A DNA stretch of 64,000 bases from Trametes villosa (lineage: Eukaryota > Basidiomycota > Agaricomycetes > Polyporales > Polyporaceae): contig PUDQ02000001.1 in NCBI GenBank assembly GCA_002964805.2, forward strand, positions 3,806,001 through 3,870,000, written 5' to 3'. The position numbers and the translations under genes were made by a program. Within the stretch, counting starts at the first letter, position 1; each line of letters opens with the position of its first letter. The notes under the pieces were generated by a model, which was not told the DNA's origin, did not search any database, and saw only the letters and a program-made list of their open reading frames with translations. This document shows, in pieces, positions 25,744 through 37,483 of this stretch.

Positions 25744-26391
25744 GGTGCGTGTTTCGAGAAACGAGCGAATGGCGCTGTGCTCGTGGATCCTCGACGAACG
25801 GGCCTGGCTGCGCGTCGATCCTTCATGATCTGTGTAGGGTGTGATCCGTGGCCGCTGACATCCCCTAGGGGTCCTTGAAAGGGTCGCACGCTCGGCCCTT
25901 CATAATTTTTCTGCTAGCTGAGGAACGGTTCAGCGGTGTTAGAGCCAGTATCGGACATGATTGTCAGTACTCGCCATACGTTTGAACACCCACTCACTAC
26001 TCACTAGCACTTTTCCTGCCTGCGTCTTTGTCGTCGTCCTCAACGGCTTTCGAGTTTCGACAAACCGTTGTGCCTCTAGATGAACGTCGCGCTCAAGCCC
26101 CATCGCTGCGAACACTGACAGGGGCCCAGAGGGCGCCGCGGTAATTGCAGCGCGGGCCGAACGGGATGCCGGGATGCCGGGCCGGGTGCAGTCACGGGCC
26201 GATTGGGCAGGAGAGGGAGAGGGCGGGCGGATGAACGCATGAGCCATCTGCGCCATCCCCGATGTCCTCCAGCTCGCAATAAACATTCCGCCCGACCCCT
26301 CCCTCTTTCCCCGACGTCGACCTTGTCCGTCTCCACCCCCACTCTCCACCCCCGGAGCCCTCCTTACACTCTTCGCTGAGCGACGGAGGCT
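25744..26391. other. Divergent spacer upstream of F-box copy 2 and GUT2
   Basis: No gene seen. This 648 bp region should hold the promoters of the minus-strand F-box gene and the plus-strand GUT2 gene. A pyrimidine-rich stretch lies just before the GUT2 ATG. Confidence 0.5.
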
Positions 26392-29300
26392 ATGCTTCGC
26401 AAACTCGTCTCCCGCCGCACCCTTGCCGCCGTCGGAGGGGCCACCGCCCTCTCTGCTGCTGGCGGATACTACTTCCTCAACTCGGGACCCGCTTACCCCC
26501 CTTCGACCAAGGAGACCCGCCGGCCACCGCCACCATGGACCCCGCCTTCGCGCGAGCAGATGCTCGACGCGCTGAAGGCCTCCGCCAACCCGGCGGACGA
26601 ATTTGACTTGCTTGTCGTCGGTGGAGGTGCTACAGGCGCGGGTGTCGCCCTTGACGCCGCCAGCAGAGGCCTCAAGGTTGCGCTGGTTGAGCGGGACGAC
26701 TTCAGTGCAGGTGTGTACTTCATCTCTCTGCGAACGTGCGTTACGGTACGGGCTGGGATTTTTCTCGGAGGATCTGCACATACCCATCGTTTTCCTTGGG
26801 GTCGGGGCGGCCGTCCGCACAGAGGCCTCAAGACCATCTTCGAGGGCCCAAGTTTCTTGGTTTCCGGGCTTCAGGGGCTGAGAGAGACTGTACATATCAC
26901 TTGGCCGATTCGGAGCGCCCGATACGACCTTCCGGCGATCCGGATCGGCATCCGCTTCATTAAGGGTAGTCAGAGTGGCCGAGTTCATGGCGATTCCGGG
27001 CGTGAATCCACGCTCAGAATTGCCAGTTAGGCTGAATCGTCGTGAATTGTCGTTGCTACTCCGGAGGAGCATCTACGTCGGAACCACATTTATGTCTTCC
27101 GCGATCCCCGTCGCAACTATCTGCAGGAGTTCCGGCGCGTCTGTATGCGTTCCCGAACTTTGTTCGCGGCTCGCTAACACCCCTTTACTTGGAAGTAGCT
27201 TCTTTTGATTATTCTGTGGCCGGCACACATATCCTGCGTTGAATAGACGCAAAATATGTGCACGATCGCACAGACCAGCTTTTCGGCGGTGTTTGCAGTG
27301 TCGCAAGCTCGAAGAGCGACCAAAGAATTCCTCAGAATCGGGCCTTGGCTCGTTTGCAAGTGGGGTGGTCAGAATCGACCCATACTCTGATCGCCCCACC
27401 TGCAAAAACGCTTTTGAGCCTGGTTTCGAGAGATCCTTCAGCACTCTTCGACCTCCGAATGCTATCAACTTCATCGTATGGCAAATCCGAGCGATTATGC
27501 GTAAATTTTGACACAGTGCATAGCAAATAACATGTAGCTATCCGGGGAATACTTGTATTATCCTCCATAGCGTTGCGGAACGCCATGTAGGATGGTACAA
27601 TGCCGACGGCTCTCGTGAGCATGCGCAGAACCGCTCGGGTGAGATGGTTAATTGCGGTCGCTCGGCCATTCTCGTCGACGTCTTGCTCGGACAAGGTGCC
27701 GTTTGTGCACCGAGTCCAGCATGAGGGAGGACGGCGCACGGCGGTCTGACTCGCGATTCCGACTGCAGAAGATCCTCTAGAGTTGCTTCCACGATTCTGC
27801 TATTACCCCTCTTCATGTTCCCCGCTTTTCGCCCGACGCAGAGTACGGTGGCTAATGCTCGCATCCAGGAACCTCCTCCAAATCCACCAAGCTGGTCCAT
27901 GGAGGCGTTCGTTACCTGCAGAAGGCCGTCATGGAGCTCGACTACGAGCAGTACAAGCTTGTGCGGGAGGCGCTGCACGAGCGCAAGATCTTCTTGCAGA
28001 CGGCACCCTACCTCTCCGCCATGCTTCCCATCATGCTGCCCATTTACAAGTGCGTACTTTCTGGATGAATTGATACCATGGTGCTCACGGAACACATAGG
28101 TACTGGCAAGTGCCGTACTACTGGGCTGGCTGCAAGATGTACGACATTCTCGCTGGAAAGGAGAATATGGAGTCATCGTACCTCATGAGCAAGGGCAAGG
28201 CTCTCGAAACCTTCCCTATGCTGAAGCAGGATGGCCTTGTCGGTGCATTGGTATACTACGACGGTAAGTCTCCTATATGTTGTGGAAGGTCCCGCCCCCA
28301 GCACCCAGAAGGATCGCAAGTGGGCATCCACCTTACGGCCTACCCACACACGCCTGATGTGCCTTGGTAAGGCCATGATCAGCAGGATGTAAGGCGTGGT
28401 CTACTGATACTGGGGGCGTGGTACTCGCGACATTTTGTTACACCGACCCCATGCTGCACATGTCTGACTTTCCACCTCAGGTCAACACAACGACTCGCGC
28501 ATGAACATGGCCCTCATCATGACCGCGGTGCAGCAAGGTGCGGTCGTCGCCAACCACGTCGAGGTCACCTCCCTCGACAAGAACGGCACCGCGGGCAAGA
28601 TCCAGGGCGCGCGCGTGCGCGACGCGCTCACCGGCCAGGAGTGGAATATCCGCGCAAAGGGCGTCGTAAACGCGACCGGGCCCTTTTCCGACGCGCTGCT
28701 CACGATGGACAACCCCGCACACACGCCGATCGTGCAGCCGTCCTCGGGCACGCACATCACGCTCCCGAACTACTACTCGCCGCGCACGATGGGCCTGCTC
28801 GACCCCGCGACGTCCGACGGGCGCGTCATCTTCTTCCTGCCCTGGCAGGGGAACACGATCGCGGGCACGACGGACACGCCCGCGGAGGTCACGGCCACGC
28901 CGCTGCCCCAGGAGGAGGAGATCCGGTGGATCCTCGAGGAGGTCCGCCGCTACCTCAGCCCGGACATCAAGGTGCGCCGCGGGGACGTGCTGAGCGCGTG
29001 GAGCGGCCTGCGCCCGCTCGTGCGGAACCCGAACGCGGCGAGCACGGAGGGCCTCGTGCGCAACCACATGATCCACGTCAGCGACTCGGGCCTGCTCACG
29101 ATCGCGGGCGGGAAGTGGACGACGTACCGCGCGATGGCGGAGGAGACCGTCGACGAGGCGATCCAGGTGTTCGACCTCAAGCCCGCGCGGGGATGTGTCA
29201 CCGAGCAGCTGCGCCTCATCGGCAGCGAGGGCTGGTCGCGGAACATGTTCATCGGTCTCGTCCAGCGCGTGCGTGGTTACCCTTTCGAAGTTTAGTACGC

Positions 29301-30249
29301 ATTCTGACGGATTCTGCAGTACGGCCTTGAGACCGAGGTTGCCAAGCACCTCTCCGAGAACTACGGCGACCGTGCATGGACGATCTGCTCGCTCGCCCTC
29401 CCTACCGGCCGCGCTTGGCCCCTTCACGGCATCCGCCTCGCGCCCGGCTACCCCTGTACGTCTCCCCCCACGCATATATGCAGCCCCCGCTAACCCCCAT
29501 CCCTAGTCATTGAAGCCGAGGTGCGCTACGCCGTGCGCAACGAATACGCCCAAACCGCAATCGACGTGATCGCGCGCCGCTGCCGCCTCTCCTTCCTCAA
29601 CGCACAAGCCGCGCTCGACGCGCTCCCGCGCGTCGTCGAGCTCATGGCCGAGGAGCTGCACTGGTCGCCCGCGCGCTCCAAGGCCGAGACCGCCGCCGCG
29701 ACCGAGTTCCTCTCCAGCATGGGCCTGCCCCCCGGCGCCGCGCCGCGCCGCGGCCCGAGCGACGCGCGGGGCGTCGTCGAGTGCGTCGAGAGCGCCCTTG
29801 GGCTGAAGCGCGGCGCGAAGGCTGGGGCGCGCCCGGAGGAGATGGTGTACTCGCGCGCGCAGTTCGCCGCGGGCGAGGTCGAGGCGCTGCACGGCGCGTT
29901 CGGCGCGCGCGTGCCCGCGGAGCGGCGGGACGCGCCCGAGGGGGCGCGGCTGCCGACAAGGGAGGTGTTCGAGCTCGTGCGCGGCTTGGCTGGGTTCGAG
30001 GGCGTGCGCCAGAAGGACTTTGACTACGTGCTCGAGGAGGCGGGCTTCAAGGCGACCCAGGACGTCGACTTTGACGAGTTTGTCGAGGTGCGTGATTGTG
30101 GTTCCCGGTTGTGATGAATTGGTTACTGACGCTTTGTGGCCTAGATCTGCGCGGAGCTGCGCGAGGTGCTGTTCGCGCCTGCGTCGACGGGCAAGGAAAA
30201 GACGCAGCGCCTGCGGATACCGGTCGAAAAGAGCGGCGGTGGTGTTTAG
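26392..30249 (+). CDS. GUT2: Mitochondrial FAD glycerol-3-phosphate dehydrogenase
   Basis: Predicted 757 aa in seven exons: 26392-26710, 27869-28049, 28100-28263, 28481-29268, 29320-29455, 29507-30087 and 30145-30249. It oxidises glycerol-3-phosphate to dihydroxyacetone phosphate at the outer face of the inner mitochondrial membrane and passes electrons to ubiquinone. The N-terminus MLRKLVSRRTLAAVGG is basic and followed by a hydrophobic stretch. The FAD site is LLVVGGGATGAGVALDAASRG; other motifs are STKLVHGGVRYLQ and GGKWTTYRAMAEETVD. The C-terminus has an EF-hand-like segment (DFDYVLEEAGFK, then DVDFDEFVE), as in animal GPD2. Intron 1 is 1158 nt against 50-70 nt for most others, and intron 3 is 217 nt; the long one holds a fold-back element. 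Confidence 0.9.
27225..27535. repeat. Imperfect fold-back (palindromic) element inside GUT2 intron 1
   Basis: Two arms mirror each other around 27380. The best part is TTTGCAAGTGGGGTGGTCAGA at 27355-27375 against its near-complement in TCTGATCGCCCCACCTGCAAA at 27385-27405. Similarity continues outward (TCGAAGAG on both arms; AAAATATGTG against AAAATTTACG), and most differences in the outer arms are transitions. The outer limits are approximate. The element has no coding capacity and lies wholly within the 1158 nt first intron of GUT2. Confidence 0.6.
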
Positions 30250-30574
30250 TGCACGTCCACCGCAGTTTGGCTCGAGCGCATCCATACATGGCCATTGTAC
30301 TGAACGCTGCTGTAATGTGTTTCACATATCACATCACTATTTCCAACATCCTATGACAGGAGCGCGTGACACAGCTTATCTCAACAGTCACTGCACGCCA
30401 AAGAGCCTTTGAATGAGCTGTATCATTGCTCTATTCCTACATAATAGACGAACAGCATATAGGCATGTGAGGTGGTTGGGACAAGAGACAGAAGGTAAGT
30501 AGGGTAATGTAATCATACAACACGCGACATGAGCACGGCAGGCTCGCTCCAAGACACAGCGACTCGTGAGACTC
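30250..30574. other. Convergent spacer, GUT2 / histone H3
   Basis: No gene seen. This 325 bp region takes the 3' ends of both genes. Confidence 0.55.
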
Positions 30575-31165
<591 letters not shown>

Positions 31166-31297
31166 TGGTGATGTAGAGGTAGGAGGGTGTTGTGAGAGTG
31201 AGTGAGGAGGGTAGTTGAGGTGTTTGGCGGGAGGCCCGTTGGTGGTGGTGGTCGAGAGAAGAGGGCGGCGATGGCATTCAACAACTCGCGTCGGATG

Positions 31298-31305
31298 TTT
31301 ATATA
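31298..31305 (-). promoter_or_regulatory. TATA box of the histone H3 gene
   Basis: TATATAAA on the minus strand, 133 bp before the H3 ATG, in line with a strongly and periodically transcribed histone gene. Confidence 0.6.
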
Positions 31306-31776
31306 GGTGGACGCGTGGGCACGTGATGCACGCGCAGTTGGACGCGCCTGTGGCTGCGAGCGCTTACCCACCCACCGCGTTTGACTTGGGCCGTCTTCGA
31401 GGAGAACAGGCTGGAACTGAGCACGCTTTGGCCCGCTGGAGCTGGCTGTATGCGCGTTTGTCTCAGCCAGGTCTCGCTATGACGCGTATGATTGCAGCCG
31501 TGGCTCAGCCAGAATCCGAACCACCCAAGTCCTCCGTTCCGAATGTGGGTCTTCCATTGCCTGTCCCGGTCTCAGTCAGCCTCTCTCGCTCCCCACCCGC
31601 CGCATATATGGGGCTCCTCGCGCCCGCCCGCGAGTCAGATCCCCTTCGCCTCTTGACCTGCGCCCACGCTCGTTGCCCCACGCTCTTTTTGCCAGCATAT
31701 AGCCAGTCTTTACTGCCATGCGCTCGCATATACCCCGCGAAACCCCACCGGCCAACGCTTCGTCGTTGCCCCAACA
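31306..31776. other. Remainder of the divergent spacer, histone H3 / membrane protein
   Basis: No gene seen. GCATATA-type motifs recur at about 31605 (GCATATATGG), 31695 and 31728; these may be promoter elements of the plus-strand gene. Confidence 0.45.
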
Positions 31777-32499
31777 ATGCACACCGATCACACCGTCGGT
31801 CAAGCTTTGTCCAGCGGATATCATTGCCATTGGTACGCTCAGCCCGACTATATGCGCGTTCATCCGCTTACCGCTGCCATAGCCGCCGTAGCTGTGTTCA
31901 TCTGTTACATTGTTTGGGGCGTCCCTCCCACCATCCGCGCTATCCGGGCACTCCATGCGAAGTACTTGCTCCGGAGGAGGAGGCGCGGTATCCAGGTCTT
32001 CCTGAACGGCGACCTCGAGGAGGGCATGCAGGATCCGTATCTCGGCCCTACCAAACACCTCCGCTCTTTCCTCCTCCTTAGCGGCCATATCGCCCTTCCC
32101 GAGCGCGCCTACACCGCGGAGGCGGCGAATACTCAGGATACAGAGCAGGAACGTGAGAGGTTGGATAGCTTCAGGTTCCCTCCGGGAACGGTGCTTCCCT
32201 CCCCTCCGCCCCCCTGCCCCGCCGAGATGTCCCAATCGCCGTCGGCGTCCTCGGTATTCGGCCTCTACTCTCCCCCATCGAATGCGAGCCTCGACCGCGA
32301 GGAGCCGCTCTCACCCTACTCGTCGTCCTTCCCCGCACCTCCGGGACTGGCAGCTCCCATGACGGCGTTCGGCTCCCCAGAGTTGTGCGACGGCGACCGC
32401 CTCTCCCCCCTTCCCGCCATCCCAGCTCCAGCATGCCTCCCCGACGCTCCCCGCGGCGGGTTGAAGCTGAAGTTGTCGTGCAAGCCGTGCAGCTGGTGA
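31777..32499 (+). CDS. Predicted single-pass membrane protein, unknown function
   Basis: An uninterrupted 240-codon frame with the same codon use as its neighbours. I do not recognise the family. One hydrophobic helix lies at about residues 32-52 (LTAAIAAVAVFICYIVWGVP), followed at once by a basic stretch KYLLRRRRRG, so the positive-inside rule puts the long C-terminus in the cytosol. The C-terminal half is rich in Pro and Ser and low in complexity. It ends KLSCKPCSW. It might be a lineage-specific protein. The start ATG follows a run of GCATATA motifs. Confidence 0.6.
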   Translation: MHTDHTVGQALSSGYHCHWYAQPDYMRVHPLTAAIAAVAVFICYIVWGVPPTIRAIRALHAKYLLRRRRRGIQVFLNGDLEEGMQDPYLGPTKHLRSFLLLSGHIALPERAYTAEAANTQDTEQERERLDSFRFPPGTVLPSPPPPCPAEMSQSPSASSVFGLYSPPSNASLDREEPLSPYSSSFPAPPGLAAPMTAFGSPELCDGDRLSPLPAIPAPACLPDAPRGGLKLKLSCKPCSW

Positions 32500-34070
32500 A
32501 GAGGCTATACCCATGATACCCGCCCGTCCCCTGTTGTACGACTATGAGCCTACTATCCGAATTGCGATATCAATACCACCCGCTCTGCATTAGCCTGAGC
32601 ATTTCAGTGCCACCGCCTGCTTCTGCGCTTCGATTTCCGCGGTATCGACGTTGGTTCGTAGCCAGATGAGTACAGCCCCTGCTTACTGTAGCACTGCAAC
32701 CAGCTTCCCCGCCATCCGCGTCGTGCGTCACTGCGAGAAGTGCGTGCGGGTCTTCGTTCTTTGTGCCGATATCCAGATACTGATACCGCATATATCCAGG
32801 CAATGCCCTCGCCCTGCATCTGGAAACCTGGACTGTGCAGTAGTTCGCACGTACGAACGGTGCAGAACTAGATGCACGCCACTGCTCGTGCACCTCAGCT
32901 TCCAGGACACCGATCTCAGCTTGCAGACTGTCTGCTCGTGGCATCCAGTCATCCGCTCATTCTAGCGCGGCGCATAGCTTCGATGACATATCGTCGTACG
33001 CTAAGTGACAAACCTGTGAGAAAGCAAGTCTACCTCCTCCTTACACTAGTCGTCGCTTTCCACTGATATGCGTCCGCAGATGTTGTTCACAGCCGACACG
33101 CAAGCACGTCTTGTCATGCAGCTGCTGCCGCGACATGGAAGAAAACAAGTCACCTGAACTCCGGATCCTCTCGCACCCTCTTTCACCAACCACACCCCAA
33201 GCACCCAACATCACATCCCTCCCCGCACCGTCTCCCATCGAGGCTTGTGAAGGTAACCTCCGATATCCTTCGCGCACTAGCGATGACTTCATTGGCCCGC
33301 AGATTACTCGGCTCTGGATATCCACCCCGCGTTCGCTCTCAGCGCAGCGCGCTTCTCCCGCCGGCTGGGACGTAATACGCAGCGCGCGCGCACGCCCCCG
33401 GGGCTCCTTCCTGCGCGCCTCCCAGCTCCGACCGTCCGCGGTCGGCGGTGGTTGGTCGGCGATCTGCTTTGTCTTAATCGACATTGAATACCTCCTGCAG
33501 TTACCAGCCATGCGCAAGTGGAAGCCCTCGCAGGTGGCCTCGACCCGTATACCGATATGCCACGCTCAAGCTCAAGCTCGCGACTCCGAGTCCGACAACG
33601 ATCCCGCGGTTCGCGCACAGGCTCTGGCATCGGGCGAGGGGACTCGGAGACGGGCGGCGCGGGGTGGGAGGGAGGGGCACGATCACGCCTCCCCCGCACG
33701 TGCCCGATTCCGAACACGCTGCATGCGCGTGTCGGGCGTGATATGTATACGCTCGCGCGACTCCCTGCGCCCCTCCTCCCTGTGTGGCTGCCGCCGCGAT
33801 TCCCTCCTCCCATCGCGTCCTGCTGCTCAGCTCTGCATACTGCGCCGCACTCTTCGCGATCGAGGCGTCTACACTGTCCATTCGCAGCCTTGTCTCTATC
33901 TACCGACTTCGAGGACGAATCGACTGCTCTACCGCAGACATATTCCACCTCACAAAGGCGCATTCAAGGTCATCGCTGCAGAAAATATCCGATTCATCTC
34001 ATCGGCACCACCCAGCACTTAACACCCAACACACGCGCACACCTACAGGAAGACCACGGCACACAAGGCG
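32500..34070. other. 1.57 kb with no supportable gene
   Basis: Frames up to 300 codons exist on the plus strand but show no domain and have opposing frames of similar size. The right end should be the promoter and leader of the next gene. Nothing else was seen. Confidence 0.5.
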
Positions 34071-35861
34071 ATGTTCATCCCGATGCAGACCCGCTACGAA
34101 CAGGACTACTACCCCCCGCTCGCATCCTCGCGCAGCCCCTCCCCGCGCTCCCGCTCGCCCTCCCCGCTGCGCTCGCCCTCCCTCGCGCCCTCCTCGCACT
34201 TCGCGCCCGCGCCCGCGCGCCGCTCCTCGCACGCCTACCCGTACCGCGCCGCGCACGCGCCCCCCGCGCCGCCCACCAGCATCCCGCTCGACGACAACTT
34301 CGACGCGCCCACGACCGCCGCGCCGTCCGAGTGGGGCCACCGCCGCGTCAGCGGCAGCGGGCTCGACGCGGGCGGGGACGGGCACCCGGAGTACGACGAG
34401 AGCGTGACGGGCTACCAGAACTACGTCGTCGAGATGGAAAGGATGCTCGCGGGCCAGATGGAGAGCGCCGCGCGCGCGCAGGAGCGCATGCGCGAGGCGT
34501 TCCGCGACCGCGAGCGGGGGCCCGCGAGCCCCCCGGCGTACGAGCACGACCCGCCACGCCCGACCCGTCAGAGGAAGCCGAGCACCGCGAGTGTGAGCTT
34601 GAGCCGGCGTGCGAGTACGAGCCCGGTCGCGCTCCGGCGCATCGACACGACGCTGCCCGAGAGCGTGCGCGGGAGCAGCGGGCGGCGCTCGCACGCGCCC
34701 ATGTCGCCCCCACCGGCACCCGTGCCCGCCGCTGCGCCCGTGGAGAACGCGCGGCAGGTGAGCGGGAAGAAGGGCCGGCTGGAGCTCGTCGAGCAGCGTA
34801 TTATCGAGGACAGCGCGGCGCGTACGATCTCGCTCTGGCGTGAACGTGTCGCGGCGAGCAGCGTGGGCGGGAGCCGGTACGGGGAGTCGAATGTCGATGG
34901 GGGCGGGAGCGGCGAGGAGAGGCGGGTGGATGGAAGGAGCGAGGCGGGGAGCCATGCGCACCGCAGGTTGCCGTCGGGCTCGATGAATGGCGACCCGCGC
35001 CTGAGGAGGGTCGTGAGTGATCATGCACGCTATGCGAGCTCAGCACAAGGAGCGGGGTCGAGGAACGGAAAAGGAACGGACGGCACGAAACGCGGGAAGA
35101 TGTCCTATGAGCGCAGCGAGGTGAGTAGCGGTCCCTTCACTGGCAGGTCCCGGGATGAGGAGTGCATGGAGAAGCTGACCGCTGCGTGCAGTACATTGTG
35201 TCCTACAACCACGCTAAGGGCGGAATTCCGGACATGCTCCCTGGAGCGCCCTCGGAGGCAGCGGGAAGTATCGCGCATGGGCGGGAGCTCCGCACGCCGT
35301 CGAGCCCGACGACGAACAGGACGTACGACCGCGCACCGCCGTCGCCGACGTTGCGTCGGCACGCCGCGAGGAAGTCGATGGACCGCAGCGAGGTGCGTGC
35401 CCTTCCCCTACTACGTTCGCTTTGCATACTCACTCAGCCATCCGTAGTTTACGATCTCCTATCCGAACACGCCGCCGCTCACCGGCAGCCAAGCAAGCTC
35501 GGGGAGCCCGTCAGGAAAGCACGCGCGCTCCCCAGCGCCGCCAGCGGGGCTACGTTCCCCTCTGCAAGGCTCCTTCCGCGACATGCGCGACGCGCTCCCG
35601 CCTTTGAGCCCGACGGACACCGGCGCGCTGAAGGCGACGACGACGTCGTCCGTCGAGGCGATCCTCGCCGCGTGCGACCCGTCGCTGCTGCACATCGCCC
35701 CAGTCCTGCACGAGCTCGGGATCCGGCGCGTCGACCACCTGCGCGCGGTCGCGCGGTTGAGCGAGGAGACACGGGATCGGGAGGTGAAGGAGCAGGCGCT
35801 GCGCCGCGGCGTGTCCGTCGTGGAGTGGGCGATCTTCTTGGATAAGCTGCAGACGCTGTAG
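34071..35861 (+). CDS. Ser/Pro/Arg-rich protein with a helical C-terminal domain
   Basis: Predicted 554 aa in three exons: 34071-35120, 35192-35392 and 35448-35861. It starts MFIPMQTRYEQDYYPPL and runs into SPS/SPR repeats (SRSPSPRSRSPSP). A charged helix (YVVEMERMLAGQMESAARAQ) lies near residue 125 and could be a coiled coil. Each internal exon begins with a similar phrase, YIVSYNHAKGGIP and FTISYPNTPPL, after a common SERSE/MDRSE end, which suggests an internal repeat. The last 70 residues (LHELGIRRVDHLRAVARL, then VVEWAIFLDKLQTL) form a helical bundle that looks SAM-like. The function is unknown; the gene model is supported by two clean phase-0 introns. Confidence 0.7.
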
Positions 35862-36314
35862 GATTCGGAGGGGCGGGCTTCTTGATAGTGGGCGCTGAGT
35901 GTTGTTGTATGTGTAGGATTGGTGTAGGTGTATGGACCTTGGACGGTCGGCGTGTATGCGTATCCGTGTGCAATGCATGATGTGTATCCGTAGGTTGTGG
36001 GCGGAGGAGCGCTGTCACCAGAGCAAGCGGCTCCTTCGATAGGGGGATATTCGGCAAGTTTAACCGGAATGATACTGTTACAACATAAGAATTACAAGGA
36101 TTGAATGTACCTACGAGAGCGATGGACGAGTGTGACGGTAGTGCGGTTACACGGAATGCAGGTGCCCTGGTGTCGTGGGGAGGGGGTTTCTGGTCGTTGT
36201 TCCCGCGAGGGCTTCCTCCATACGGTATGAGGATCGACGGAGGACTTTTTTGTTCGACCGCTTGAAGGTGTGCCTCTTGATCGAGCGCGCGGAGATACTG
36301 CATCGGAGGCCAGG
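35862..36314. other. Convergent spacer before RPC11
   Basis: No gene seen in this 453 bp region between two convergent gene ends. Confidence 0.5.
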
Positions 36315-36877
36315 CTAGTTTTCTCGCCAGTTGTTGGCACATGCTGTACAGCTGTAGAGATGGGAGAAATGAAATGAACAGGTTGGGGCGCGAATGACAG
36401 GTGCATACCGATAGACTGTGGGGGAAGAGGGAGACGGTGTGAGCAAAGGGCTGCACGGCTAGACTGGGGAACACGCACAAGTTGTCATGGGTTCGTCTGC
36501 TGACCGAATCTGCAGCTGGTAGAAGTACGCGCGCCCATTGTCGCATTTTGGACATGTCACTAACGCATCGAGCTAGGTGAGTAGGCGTATTGCGGCAGAC
36601 ACAAAGCTAACGCACCTGCAGTAGAATCTGCATGTTTCCACTGCTCATCACCGCCCAAGACATCGTCCACAACCTTCCGTTTCAGTTTTGTACGTGAGGT
36701 CATCTATAACACCATTCACGACGTGGACATTGAGCACACGACTATGTGAGCGACGGCTGATGAACGCACCTGCTTAGTTATAGGAAACTCGTACGCGCAC
36801 GTATTGCATGCCCATTTATTGTAGCCCGTTTCTGACGAGATGACAAGCAGGTTTGCGCAATTTGGACAGAAGAGCAT
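36315..36877 (-). CDS. RPC11: RNA polymerase III subunit RPC11 (human POLR3K/RPC10)
   Basis: Predicted 106 aa in five exons: 36877-36770, 36703-36616, 36559-36479, 36415-36409 and 36351-36315. The family length is about 108. The N-terminal zinc ribbon is MLFCPNCANLLV with CNTCAYEFPITKQ; the middle is VVDDVLGGDEQWKHADST; the C-terminal TFIIS-like ribbon has CPKCDNGRAYFYQLQ, the RSADEPMTT signature with the catalytic Asp-Glu pair, and CTACANNWREN. This subunit drives RNA cleavage and helps termination and reinitiation of Pol III. Exon 4 is only 7 nt (TCTATCG) and codes the F-Y-R stretch with its neighbours; without it the last zinc ligands are out of frame. Confidence 0.9.
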
Positions 36878-37483
36878 GGTTGTCTGGTGCTGCCCCCAAG
36901 AAGCAGAGTAGACCGGGGGATGATGTGGTCAGTCAAATACCCGGATAGCAGACCTGCAGAGTTCGCAACCGAGACGTCGATCCGTCCCCGAAGTTCACGG
37001 AAAAGAATGTGGCGGTGGGCGCTTGTTCCTTGCCTGAACTTTACAGAAATTAGAGCGTATTTGCAAGCGGTTATAACCGCCCCACCGCGGTTCAAAACTT
37101 CGCTCCAACTCGCGCAAAAATCAGCGCTTCGCTCGCGTTTGCAGTTTGGCGCTTTACGGTTGTAACCACGCTGCAAATACGCTCTATTACACGGTCTTCT
37201 TCCTTTCGCCGTCGAGGCTGCACGCGCTCGTTCAACGTACTTATCCGCCGCTACAAGCGTCTCATGACATAGCCCAACATATGCGGCACATATACCGCGG
37301 AAAAATGCACTGCTTATCCTAAGGATGAAGCGTACCACAGCCTGGGTCCCTGCGTATACCAGTGCTACGAACGCCACCGCCGCTGAGCTTGGCTGCAAAA
37401 CCGCGACAATAGTGAGCTGATCTCATCCTCTTCCCACCACCATCACCATTGCCACCACCACCTATCTAACCGCCAACTACAGT
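36878..37483. other. Spacer with a small MITE upstream of RPC11 and the SPRY gene
   Basis: No gene seen. It contains the MITE at 37053-37184 and the promoters of two divergent genes. A CACCACCAT-rich stretch lies just before the SPRY ATG. Confidence 0.5.
37053..37184. mobile_element. MITE-like element, about 132 bp, TA-flanked
   Basis: Both ends read inward as GAGCGTATTTGCA, followed by GGTTATAACC (left) and GGTTACAACC (right) after a short offset. TA dinucleotides flank both ends (37051-37052 and 37185-37186). The interior contains the small palindrome GCGGTTATAACCGC and has no coding capacity. The design, though not the sequence, matches the 298 bp element at 21093. Confidence 0.7.

Noticed and set aside
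28477..29475. 332-codon frame on the minus strand
   Set aside because: It is the shadow of the GUT2 coding exon on the opposite strand, caused by high GC at third positions; no domain.
33518..34843. 441-codon plus-strand frame
   Set aside because: It overlaps the serine-rich gene in another frame, is made of Arg/Ala/Pro runs typical of out-of-frame GC-rich DNA, and has no splice support.
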